A model generated the notes under the pieces. It had not been told where the DNA came from and did not search any database. It saw only the letters and a list, made by a program, of their open reading frames with translations. Position numbers and translations under genes: made by a program. Below, piece by piece: positions 8,032-16,340 of a stretch of DNA of 64,000 nucleotides; position 1 is the first letter of the stretch, and each line of letters begins with the position of its first letter. Source of the stretch: VYFG01 sp965204165 (GTDB lineage Bacteria > Pseudomonadota > Gammaproteobacteria > Arenicellales > Poriferihabitantaceae). The stretch covers positions 3,410,001-3,474,000 of the forward strand of contig OZ241969.1 in NCBI GenBank assembly GCA_965204165.1. Reading direction: 5' to 3'.

Positions 8032-10935
8032 CTACGCTGCCTTGCGCCCTTTGCACGACGGATAGTTCACACAACCAAGAAACCGGCCGTACTTACCACG
8101 ACGCTCGACCAGCCATCCGTCGAAACAATCCGGACAGGCCGGAAAGACCGTCCCGCATTCGCATTGATTGACCGATGGTTTGTGACCATTCCGGATCGGC
8201 AATCCGACGCCACATGCCGGGCATGCAGGTAGGTTTGCGCCACAGTTTTGCCTGTGCTCGCAGGAATACCTAGATTTTCCGTCTGGGATCATATGGCCTT
8301 CACATTTCAGGCAGCGATACCGGCGCCTTCCGGTTTTCGTCTTCGCACCCTCCGTTTCCACCACACCATATTCCTGGTCCTTCAGCAGTTCGTTCACAAA
8401 GTCCGACGGCTGATCCTCTCGGGCAATGATCGTGACCGATTTACGTGCCCGGGTAAGCGCCACATAGAACACGCGACGTTCTTCGGCATGCTCATATGGC
8501 TCCGGCTCGGGAAGTACAAGGTCAATCAATGGATCGTCGATAATTTCCGACGGCAACCCAAGACGCCCGCTATCGGCGCCGAGTACGACCACATGGTCCG
8601 CCTCAAGCCCCTTCGATGCATGAATGGACTTGAAGGATATCGACAGGCCCGGATAGTGCTTGCTCAATTTGGACATATCTTCTGGACGCTGCCAGTTGTA
8701 ACGCCCGACCAGAAGCACCGTTGCCTTCTCTCCTTTCGTCTGTTTCGCTAGATAGGCCAGCGCCTGTTGCAGAACCTCGTCACCGCGGTGTTTTCGGCTC
8801 CATAAAACCTGGATTGCCGGTGCGCTGGCAGTGCCCGCAGGAATCACCTCCTTTTCAATCTGGGAAGGATTCTGCAGGATGAACCGGCGTGCTGGATGCG
8901 CGATACGATCCACGCTTCGAAAGGTACGCCCAAGATCCACGGTACGGTGGATGCCATCCTGGCCCCCGAAAGTGCCCCCGAAGACTCGGCCAAAATTTCG
9001 CATTAGGTCAATGTCGGAACCTGAGAATCTGTAGATCGACTGCCAGTCATCACCCACGGCAAAGATTCGGGCATCCCGGTGCTGTTTCCTGAGTGACAGC
9101 AGGAGATCGGCACGCCCCCTCGAGATATCCTGGAACTCGTCCACTAGCAGGTGACGGTAAGGGCTATGGTATCGATTCTCCCTGACATGGTCCGTTGCCC
9201 GGGAAATCATGTCGTCAAAATCGATGTGCCTTCCAAGCCGATTCTGGTATTCCTCATATACGGGTTCGAATATTTCCAGAAATGCCAGTCCGCGACTTCT
9301 GTCCCGCCTGCTTTCTGCCTTGCTGCGACACTGATCCATCGTCGCTCCCGATCCCTTGAAGTGCCGGAGGAATGCGCCGAGGATTCCGGTAAAGTCGTCG
9401 AACTGCCCCATTTCCCTGAGCCGGGAGAGCATTTCCTGTGACGACACAGGGTTCAGTTTGACGTAAGGAGACAGCTTTTCCTCCAGCGCGGACAGGAGTC
9501 TCCCCTCGGACTTCTCGTAGCTGTAGGTCTCGACCAGCGGCGTTCCATGTTGGACGTGTATCTTCCTCTTCCACTCCATTTCCTCCAGATATTGCTTCCG
9601 ATCTACGCAGGGCGCCGTCGTGAGGCGTTCGTTGCCATTATTATCCATCTCCTTTCTGACACCGAAGTGCTCTATGTAGACGCCGCTTTCCGTCAACCGG
9701 AAATCCGGCGTGTAGACCTTCCGGCCCGCGTCAGGCAGTTCATGTTCATAGATCGGCTCGTATTGATAGGCAATGCCGTTCATGCACAGCCAGTTGGCAA
9801 TCTCCAGTTCTTCGAAACTGCGGACCTGTTCTCCCTGTAGGGTTCTCAGTTCATGACTTTCGACATAACTGAAATATTCGTGCTGGCTCCCGAAATCCCA
9901 CTGGCTCTTGGCGGGCACCAGAAACTCGGTGAACCAGCGCAGCAGCAGGAACGTGATCTTTCTGTCATCTCCGGCCAGTTCGAACAGAATCTCATTGAGG
10001 AGGACCTTGAATGCCTTTTCATCGGTGGCATGTGCGGCAAGCGGGGGCTTCCGTCCTTCAACCTCTGCGATGATGTCATAGGCCAGCTTGTGGAATGTCA
10101 TCGCCGGGACCTCTACATTACAACACTGCCGGATACGTTCGGACATCTCTCCTGCCGCGTCTTTCCCAAAGGCCATCAACAGGATCTCTTCCGGCTTACG
10201 GATTCCCCGGCTGATCAGATATGCCGCCTTGGCGGTGATCACGCTGGTCTTGCCCGAGCCAGCACCAGCCAGCACAAGTGTGGCGTCCTCATCGCAAACC
10301 ACGGCCCGCCGCTGTTCCGGGGTCAAGGGATTTTTCTCGATGGTTTCAAAAAATTGGGCCATCACCTCCAATTCCCCTGTCATGAAGTGCTCAACTGCCT
10401 TGTCTCTCAATCGATCCGGGGCCTCGTGAAATTCCGCAATCTTCGTAATAGATTCCCGGATATCCGGTGCAAGTACGGCATCCGGTAATTCCGCAGGCAG
10501 GAACCGAAAAAGGGCCGCCGCCTGCTGCCAGAACGGTTCCACAAGACAGGCCGCCGGTAAGTTGCGCGGGTTGTCCAGTCGTTCGACAACGCCTGCAAGC
10601 GACTGAATGGAACCAATGTGTGGTTCCAGTTTCCGGCACCAGGCCTGTTCCCATGCCTCGTTCAGCGCAAGGATGAATTCACTGGCCCCAACTAACTCCA
10701 CGCCGCTAAAAACCATTTTCTTCCCGCTCATCAACGGGATTTCAATCGCGCTGCGGAATAGCTTCTTCCGGACGTGGGACTGTCCGGCAATTTCAACGAA
10801 AGGAATAATTCCGAGCTGGCGCGTTTCCCTTGTTCGCAAGATGTTCAGGCTCTCAGCGTCAATCTCCAGGCCCTTTCTGTTGTCTGCGGACAGGGAATAA
10901 ATGATCCTACAGAAAACTCCGCGCTCTATCTTCAT
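8032..10935 (-). CDS. DNA helicase IV-like (UvrD family) with nuclease-like insert and C-terminal zinc ribbons
   Basis: 967 aa. Motif I GAGSGKTS is near residue 222, motif II VDEFQD near 595, motif VI RRVFYVALTRA near 830. Between motifs Ia and II is an insert with YTPDFRLTESGVYIEHFG (about 405-425), a PD-(D/E)xK-like strand pattern found in helicase IV relatives. The last 95 residues carry topoisomerase-type Cys4 ribbons (CLKCEG, CPACG, CPDC). The family acts in recombination and repair. It converges on the OLD/UvrD operon with 133 bp between stops. It may be a chromosomal repair gene or part of the island; two UvrD-family proteins back to back are unusual. The start ATG at 10935 has only a weak ribosome-binding site. 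Confidence 0.85.
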   Translation of the reverse strand: MKIERGVFCRIIYSLSADNRKGLEIDAESLNILRTRETRQLGIIPFVEIAGQSHVRKKLFRSAIEIPLMSGKKMVFSGVELVGASEFILALNEAWEQAWCRKLEPHIGSIQSLAGVVERLDNPRNLPAACLVEPFWQQAAALFRFLPAELPDAVLAPDIRESITKIAEFHEAPDRLRDKAVEHFMTGELEVMAQFFETIEKNPLTPEQRRAVVCDEDATLVLAGAGSGKTSVITAKAAYLISRGIRKPEEILLMAFGKDAAGEMSERIRQCCNVEVPAMTFHKLAYDIIAEVEGRKPPLAAHATDEKAFKVLLNEILFELAGDDRKITFLLLRWFTEFLVPAKSQWDFGSQHEYFSYVESHELRTLQGEQVRSFEELEIANWLCMNGIAYQYEPIYEHELPDAGRKVYTPDFRLTESGVYIEHFGVRKEMDNNGNERLTTAPCVDRKQYLEEMEWKRKIHVQHGTPLVETYSYEKSEGRLLSALEEKLSPYVKLNPVSSQEMLSRLREMGQFDDFTGILGAFLRHFKGSGATMDQCRSKAESRRDRSRGLAFLEIFEPVYEEYQNRLGRHIDFDDMISRATDHVRENRYHSPYRHLLVDEFQDISRGRADLLLSLRKQHRDARIFAVGDDWQSIYRFSGSDIDLMRNFGRVFGGTFGGQDGIHRTVDLGRTFRSVDRIAHPARRFILQNPSQIEKEVIPAGTASAPAIQVLWSRKHRGDEVLQQALAYLAKQTKGEKATVLLVGRYNWQRPEDMSKLSKHYPGLSISFKSIHASKGLEADHVVVLGADSGRLGLPSEIIDDPLIDLVLPEPEPYEHAEERRVFYVALTRARKSVTIIAREDQPSDFVNELLKDQEYGVVETEGAKTKTGRRRYRCLKCEGHMIPDGKSRYSCEHRQNCGANLPACPACGVGLPIRNGHKPSVNQCECGTVFPACPDCFDGWLVERRGKYGRFLGCVNYPSCKGRKAA

Positions 10936-11377
10936 GTGCCGAAGAGTAGTTCAATATTTCGGACAGTCCGGGGAGCTGGAATCGGCCCGCTCGAAGCAGA
11001 AATGGACTGGGTTCGTCGTCACGGTGAATACTGCAAACTTGTAGTCATCTCCTTGCCTCTCATTCCATAAGGAACTATCAGTTATTGATGACACGTCGTA
11101 AATACTCGACTGAATGATCGCAGGAGCCGCCCCTCATACAGCGGACAGCACTGTTAAAAAGCGCATTTCCCCGGACAGGGACCCTGACTTTGTCGAAGGG
11201 TATTCCGGAACTCGGTTTCATGGCGGGGAGAATAACGCCAGGCATCGATATTAGCTACACTCAAGATTTAAACACCTGTCAGACATCCATGAACCCTCTT
11301 ATCTGCATGATGCTTGGCTACCCGGGGGCAACCTCGCCTGATCCGTGCTTCGCGAGCACCCCGAAAGGCAGCCTTTC
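10936..11377. other. 442-bp divergent intergenic region
   Basis: This separates the helicase (minus strand) from the GIY-YIG fusion gene (plus strand), so promoters for both should lie here. Short frames exist (for example 11190-11381) but have no ribosome-binding site or recognisable sequence. I see no clear promoter or repeat. Confidence 0.5.
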
Positions 11378-12940
11378 ATGAGTAAGTCCGGATTCACGCA
11401 ACGACAATTCGACGACGCCCTCACTGCGACCATCCGAAAGTGCCGGGAATCGGGAGCCGAACGATGTCGCCTAGCCGCCCGCGACCTTCATCGTACAGTC
11501 GTCGGCGGCAGCCAACCAAATCGGATGCCGATGGCCTGCAACGCCATGTGGAAGCTTGCTGAGATTCTCGAGCACACAGTAATCCACCGGACGGCGAGCG
11601 GCCGGTCCAGCTCGTTGGAAATTGAGTACCACCTTGACGCCAGGACAGTCACAACGATTCCTTCACGGGCCAATCGACACAACTCCCAACATCCACGGAT
11701 TTTATCGCCACCACGACCGGCGCCGGCAAAGCGGTCCGCCGCCACCACTCAATGGAACACAACGAAACTGCCGGACGCCGACCTCTACCTCGTGTCCTGT
11801 GTCAAGTCCAAGAACAACTTCCCAATGCCGGCAAGGGACCTATACGCCTCCGCGTGGTTCCGGAAAGCCCGCACATGTGTTGAAAGGACTGGTCGTCCAT
11901 GGGCAATCCTGTCAGCGAAGCACGGCCTTGTCTGGCCATCCGACACCATAGCCCCATACGAAAAGACACTCAGAACGATGTCCTTGCCGCAACGACGGCA
12001 ATGGGCCGATACCGTGCTGGCGTCACTGGCTCCGCATCTTGTTGACGTACGTACGATAACCATGCTTGCCGGCGCTACGTACCGTGAACTGCTGATGCAC
12101 GAACTGCAAATGCAGGGTATCGAAATCCTGGTGCCGATGGAAGGATTATCCCAAGGCAGACAGTTGCAGTGGCTGGACACCTGTCTGTACCGCCCGGCAA
12201 CCAAACTGAGTCCACGGCCCCGTCCATCGCAGTACGCCACCGGTCGAGTCGGGCACCTGCAGCGCTTCTATGACTGCCTTGAGAACCTTAAAAGACGCAT
12301 CGGTGGTTCCCGGAGCCTTTCAGTCTGCTCGGGCGGCATGACCTGGCCAGAGCGTGGCGTATACTTCTTCATGGAACCCGGTGAGACAAGGTCCGATTCG
12401 GGTCGGGGACTCCGGGTTGTACGCGTTGGCACGCACGCATTGAAGACCGGTGCGCAATCCACACTATGGCAACGTCTGGCCCAGCACCGTGGTTCGACCG
12501 CAGGCGGAGGCAACCACCGCACTTCGATCTTCAGGCACAACGTCGGCACTGCGCTGATTGCCCGGGACGAATTAACTTGCCCGTCGTGGAATGATCCACG
12601 GACGCCGTCGGACGAACGGAACGAAAAATTGGAATGGGTCGTCGAACATGCGGTCAGCACCGTAATTGGCCACATGCCCTTCCTTTGGCTCGCAATTCCT
12701 GATGAACCAGGACGCAACAGCCTACGAGGTTACATCGAACGAAACGCCATTGCCCTGCTGAGCAATCGCCTTGCTGGGCCTCTGGATCCTCCATCTCCAT
12801 ATTGGCTTGGGCATCACTGCGACAGGGACAAGGTATGCACGTCGGGCCTTTGGAACTCTAACCATGTGGACGAAACCTATGATCCGGCCTTTCTGGATAC
12901 CATGGAACACCTTGTGGAGAATATCGCCCTCTACAGCTGA
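11378..12940 (+). CDS. DUF6884-like domain fused to a GIY-YIG-like nuclease domain
   Basis: A 520-aa protein. The N-terminal 110 residues form a small helical domain with no clear match. Residues about 135-265 contain DLYLVSCVKSKN, ASAWFRKAR, ILSAKHGLV and MLAGATYRELL, the pattern of DUF6884-type domains, whose function is not established. Residues about 322-470 look like a GIY-YIG fold: GVYFFME, VVRVGTH, LWQRLAQHRG, then an HR and a late Glu-rich helix. The ATG at 11378 has AAAGG nine bases upstream and is preferred over the upstream ATG at 11345. The gene stands alone, between the helicase and a NucS-like nuclease. Plausible roles are recognition and cutting of modified or foreign DNA, but this is inference. 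Confidence 0.6.
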   Translation: MSKSGFTQRQFDDALTATIRKCRESGAERCRLAARDLHRTVVGGSQPNRMPMACNAMWKLAEILEHTVIHRTASGRSSSLEIEYHLDARTVTTIPSRANRHNSQHPRILSPPRPAPAKRSAATTQWNTTKLPDADLYLVSCVKSKNNFPMPARDLYASAWFRKARTCVERTGRPWAILSAKHGLVWPSDTIAPYEKTLRTMSLPQRRQWADTVLASLAPHLVDVRTITMLAGATYRELLMHELQMQGIEILVPMEGLSQGRQLQWLDTCLYRPATKLSPRPRPSQYATGRVGHLQRFYDCLENLKRRIGGSRSLSVCSGGMTWPERGVYFFMEPGETRSDSGRGLRVVRVGTHALKTGAQSTLWQRLAQHRGSTAGGGNHRTSIFRHNVGTALIARDELTCPSWNDPRTPSDERNEKLEWVVEHAVSTVIGHMPFLWLAIPDEPGRNSLRGYIERNAIALLSNRLAGPLDPPSPYWLGHHCDRDKVCTSGLWNSNHVDETYDPAFLDTMEHLVENIALYS

Positions 12941-13271
12941 CTACTTGACGTCCGTTCCGGTGGATGTCGGTGGCAATCTGCACATATGGTGGCCAATTGC
13001 GAGCACTACGCCGAATTCATGGGACCGGTAGCCATGGAAGTCACTTCCTTGTAACCATTCTTTCCAGTCCTATTCAAAACAATCCGAAATCACAAAACTA
13101 TCCAGTCCGAGTAGCCTGGGCGACATTGCTTGATTGATACCAAATTCAGTATCCCAGTGTATTTAACGGTTGATTGGCTGGATACCCAAGCTAACCGCTA
13201 TTGGCTAGTCTATGGCGTTCAGCGCTATGATCGCACCCCCAAGTAAAACAACACGATAACAGATCAGACAT
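12941..13271. other. 331-bp intergenic region
   Basis: No gene, repeat or RNA is recognisable. It is moderately AT-rich and should contain the promoter of the NucS-like gene starting at 13272. Confidence 0.5.
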
Positions 13272-14330
13272 ATGCCAATTTATCGGATTGACAATAATGA
13301 GATCGTCCCGATCCAGCGAACGACCTTCGCAGAACAGGGGCTGCGCGAACGCCAGAACCTGCAAACGCTCCTCAAGACGCAGATCGATGTGGTCTCGCCG
13401 GACACCCTGATTCTGGCCGAGGAATTCGGCGATTGGGAGGACAGCCGGCGGCGGATCGATCTTCTGGGTATCGACAAGGGCGCGAACCTCGTGGTGATCG
13501 AACTCAAGAGGACCGAGGACGGTGGGCACATGGAACTGCAGGCCATCCGATACGCCGCGATGGTTTCGACCCTGACCTTCGAAAAGCTGGTCGAGATTCA
13601 CCAGGGCTATCTGGGCGATCACGATATCGAAGAGGACGCTGCGGCGAGAATCCTGGAATTCCTGGATTGGTCCGAACCGGACGAGGAACAGTTCGCACAG
13701 GAGGTCAGGATCGTGCTTGCCTCGGCGGATTTCTCGAAAGAACTGACCACCTCGGTCATGTGGCTGAATGATTTCGGCCTGGACATACGCTGTGTGCGGA
13801 TGCACCCGTATGTCAGTGACGGACAGACGCTTCTCGATATCCAGGCCGTCATCCCGATCCCGGAAGTGGCGGACTACCAGGTCCGGATCCGGGACAAGAA
13901 GCAAAAGGAGAGGGAGTCCAGGAAAGCCGCCCGGGACTTCACAAAGTACGATGTCCAAATTGATGGAGAGCATTTCCCGGCTCAGAGCAAGCGCTGGATG
14001 ATGTTCCGGATCATTTCGGGAATACTGACGAATGGTGGAACACCACAGCAGGTCATTGAGACGATTCCCTGGAAGAAGGGGCTCTTCAAGGTACTTGAAG
14101 GCGAATTGACCGCCGAACAGGCTTATCAGGTGATCATGGAGAAGGACGTCGGCGGCACGGTACCTCGGGCCAAGCGTTATTTCTGCGGGGATGGGGAGGT
14201 TTTTCCGATCGATGGAAAAACGTATGTCCTCACCAACCAATGGGGAAACAAGGCGGCGAACGCGGCCAGGAAACTGGCTGAAGCTTTTCCGGATCTCAAG
14301 ATCGAGGCCAATCCAGCAGCATCGCCTTGA
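13272..14330 (+). CDS. PD-(D/E)XK nuclease-like protein with NucS/EndoMS-type core
   Basis: 352 aa. The N-terminal half contains a restriction-endonuclease-like core: E50/E51, D63 in RRIDLLGID, and E77-x-K79 in VVIELKR, followed by an alpha helix with MELQAIRYAAMVS. This is the arrangement of the NucS (DUF91) C-terminal nuclease domain and of many small orphan nucleases. The C-terminal 130 residues, with SKRWMMF and KGLFKVLEGE, are not recognised and could be a DNA- or substrate-binding domain. The gene is monocistronic and lies in the defence island. A role in DNA cleavage is well supported by residues; the substrate is unknown. Confidence 0.75.
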   Translation: MPIYRIDNNEIVPIQRTTFAEQGLRERQNLQTLLKTQIDVVSPDTLILAEEFGDWEDSRRRIDLLGIDKGANLVVIELKRTEDGGHMELQAIRYAAMVSTLTFEKLVEIHQGYLGDHDIEEDAAARILEFLDWSEPDEEQFAQEVRIVLASADFSKELTTSVMWLNDFGLDIRCVRMHPYVSDGQTLLDIQAVIPIPEVADYQVRIRDKKQKERESRKAARDFTKYDVQIDGEHFPAQSKRWMMFRIISGILTNGGTPQQVIETIPWKKGLFKVLEGELTAEQAYQVIMEKDVGGTVPRAKRYFCGDGEVFPIDGKTYVLTNQWGNKAANAARKLAEAFPDLKIEANPAASP

Positions 14331-14436
14331 CGGAAGGCATGTCACATCCGGGAATTTCCAGCCCCTGATGTGATCTGCACATCCACCACAATTGTTTCAC
14401 CAGAGTGTGCCCGATACCATGCCCCACATTCGTGCG

Positions 14437-14772
14437 CTAGGTCAGTATGCGGAGTGCGCTCTCCGGCGCCTTGTCGAGCACACGTAGCAATGCGCGCGCT
14501 GCCCCGGTAGGACAACGTTTCCCCTGTTCCCAATTGCGGATTGTCTCGCGTGACACGTGGATACGCCGTGCAAACTCGACTTGGGTAAGTCCCATTCGTC
14601 TACGAATCCGGCGTGTATAGCGTGCCATGTCCTGCATGGCTTCGTTCTCGTCTTCCTCCTGCTGGAGGGCGATCATTTCCTCGGTGGTGCTATCCACTAC
14701 CGTAAAGTCAATTTTCCCTTTTGGGAAAGTTTCAGGGTCGTCGGGATCAACCCTGATACGTGTTGTGCTCAT
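14437..14772 (-). CDS. HTH (Xre-type) antitoxin of a BrnT-type toxin locus
   Basis: 111 aa starting MSTTRIRVDPDD. The C-terminal half is a Cro/CI helix-turn-helix: MGLTQVEFARRI, then HVSRETIRNWEQG. The start ATG at 14772 is preceded at eight bases by TAAGGAGGT (minus strand, 14789-14781), a full-length Shine-Dalgarno, so the antitoxin has its own strong translation start although it lies inside an open frame running from the toxin. The N-terminal half (about residues 1-50) would bind the toxin. The protein probably represses its own locus through the palindrome at 15037-15053. Partner and role are inferred from gene order and family. Confidence 0.8.
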   Translation of the reverse strand: MSTTRIRVDPDDPETFPKGKIDFTVVDSTTEEMIALQQEEDENEAMQDMARYTRRIRRRMGLTQVEFARRIHVSRETIRNWEQGKRCPTGAARALLRVLDKAPESALRILT

Positions 14773-15036
14773 AGGCTTTGACCTCCTTAACGTTGCCTTG
14801 CGGGCTGAAATAATTCGGAACGTGTCCTCCCGCATCGTATAGACGACTACATATACCCTCTTGTCGATCATGCCGACTACCCGATAACGGTCCTCGCCAT
14901 AATCCCGTCGGCGGTCCTGCATGACGACCCGATGCGTATCGGCGGAGATCCGGATCGCGTTGTTGAAGTCGAATCCACGGCCCTGAAAGCAAGCATCATT
15001 CTTGTCATCGCCCCACTTGAACTCCACCCCGTTCAT
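14747..15036 (-). pseudogene. brnT: BrnT-family (DUF497) ribonuclease toxin with 1-nt frameshift near its 3' end
   Basis: From the ATG at 15036 the frame gives VEFKWGDDKN, FDFNNAI, DRYRVVGMIDKRVYVVVYT and FRIISARKA, the DUF497 pattern of an RNase toxin. At ISARKA the frame runs on into the antitoxin, giving one fused ORF 15036-14437. In the neighbouring frame the sequence reads VKEVKAYEHNTYQG and stops at 14747, which is how BrnT proteins normally end (RKAxxxEVKxYE). One extra A in the GGCAACG at about 14791-14797 would restore it. The toxin would then overlap the antitoxin start by 26 bases, the usual layout. So the fusion is best explained by a single missing base, either mutation or sequencing error. 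ORF callers may use a TTG at 15045. Confidence 0.75.
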
Positions 15037-15053
15037 GTAGGCCAATGGCCTAC
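15037..15053. promoter_or_regulatory. Palindromic operator candidate for the BrnT-type locus
   Basis: GTAGGCCA-A-TGGCCTAC is a perfect 8-bp inverted repeat with a one-base spacer, directly before the toxin ATG (15036) and just after a TTGACA on the minus strand (15062-15057). Xre-type antitoxins repress their own promoters by binding such palindromes. The location fits; binding is inference. Confidence 0.6.
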
Positions 15054-15281
15054 TTTTGTCAAGCTCGCCAAACCGCTTCTGTCGGATAGATCCCTATTGC
15101 GTAGGGTACATCAGATCATCAATCCTATTTGTGATCTTCTGGGTTGGTTCACGCAACTGCCCGAAGGTCCAGTCGGCAGCGTAGCCGCCGGTGATATCTG
15201 ATGATCGGGTGTGGTTGAGCCGTTCCCACCGCAACGGGACGATCCTCCGTGCCGCATGTAAATGTAATCCCCAACCATGAA

Positions 15282-16340
15282 TCAGGACTGCATCCCGAGC
15301 CCGCACCGATCCCTGAACAGGTGGGTGGGATCATCCGGCGGCACCTCTGAAAGGATCTCCAGCATCCGCCAGGACGATGACGTGCCGATGCCGAGATACC
15401 TGTTTCCGGGTTCCACGAACTGATGGTGGTAGGCAATGCAGACGCTGAGGCAGAGCCGTATGCAGGCCAGCGGAAAAATCACACCGGCCTCCTCCGGCAG
15501 GAGCGGAAACTGTTCATGGTATCCGGCCACGATGTCCGCCGCGACATCAAGCGGATGGTCGCTGTCCAGCATCGCGTAGGCGCAGGCGATCGCGACATCC
15601 GACACCCGCCATCCATAGAGGATGTCGCCGAAGTCAATGAGCCCGCACACCCGTTCATTCGCACCCGCAGGAAGCCCGACCAGGATGTTGTTGTCATTGG
15701 CGTCATTGTGGATGGCTCCCCGGCGGAGGGCATCGCTCACCTTCAGCACCCGATCCCGGTACAGGTCGGTGAATCCGGCGATCAGGTCTTCCCTGCCCGG
15801 ATCCGCATCCGGTAACCGGTACGCCTCCAGCACCTCCACGGCCCGGCACAGATCCCAGGGCAACGGGCGTTCCAGTGCCGGATGGCGGAAACCCTGCAGC
15901 GCCTGATCAACCCTGGCGATGCATTGCCCCAGGGAACGGTGGAGGACCTTGCCCCTGGGATTCACCCCGGAAAAGAGCCGTCCGTCGACCCAGCTCGTCA
16001 GCCGGCACAGGTGAAGGCCCCCGTCGTCCGCCCGGATGGTTGCCCTGCTTTCGCCATCAACCGTCGGAATCACCCGGGGAAATTCAAGACCGTCAAGTGC
16101 CGCCATTCTGGCAAGGACCTGTTCCTGGCACTCCAGCATGGACGCATCCTCGGCGGCATTGCAGATCTTGAATACCCGGGAGCGCCCTTCCGGCTGTCCT
16201 TGGACAAGGACACGAAAATTCAGGTCACGCTCCCCGTTGAGCGGGACAAGGGTGCCCCGCAGGCCCCATCGGGCCGCCAGCGTCTCTTCGATCCGCTCCC
16301 GGCTGACCACCGGGAGCGCCACCGAAAATCTACCGGGCAT
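15282..16340 (-). CDS. APH-fold small-molecule kinase (aminoglycoside phosphotransferase family)
   Basis: 352 aa from the ATG at 16340. The kinase-like fold shows HNDANDNNILV near residue 209 (catalytic loop; Asp-x-x-x-x-Asn) and LIDFGD near 233 (metal-binding Asp). The ATG overlaps the last 11 bases of the choline dehydrogenase gene, so the two are translationally coupled. Members of this family phosphorylate choline, homoserine, hydroxylysine or antibiotics. The coupling to a choline/alcohol dehydrogenase suggests an amino alcohol or betaine-related substrate rather than drug resistance. An in-frame extension upstream of 16340 exists, but it lies inside the dehydrogenase gene and lacks family sequence. 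Confidence 0.8.
   Translation of the reverse strand: MPGRFSVALPVVSRERIEETLAARWGLRGTLVPLNGERDLNFRVLVQGQPEGRSRVFKICNAAEDASMLECQEQVLARMAALDGLEFPRVIPTVDGESRATIRADDGGLHLCRLTSWVDGRLFSGVNPRGKVLHRSLGQCIARVDQALQGFRHPALERPLPWDLCRAVEVLEAYRLPDADPGREDLIAGFTDLYRDRVLKVSDALRRGAIHNDANDNNILVGLPAGANERVCGLIDFGDILYGWRVSDVAIACAYAMLDSDHPLDVAADIVAGYHEQFPLLPEEAGVIFPLACIRLCLSVCIAYHHQFVEPGNRYLGIGTSSSWRMLEILSEVPPDDPTHLFRDRCGLGMQS

Noticed and set aside
15036..15062. TTGACA (15062-15057) as the toxin promoter
   Set aside because: A 17-bp spacer would put the -10 box on the start codon; the toxin would then need another start, so I do not name a promoter there.
15282..16340. Aminoglycoside resistance gene
   Set aside because: Only the general APH fold is shared; coupling to a choline-type dehydrogenase favours a metabolic kinase.
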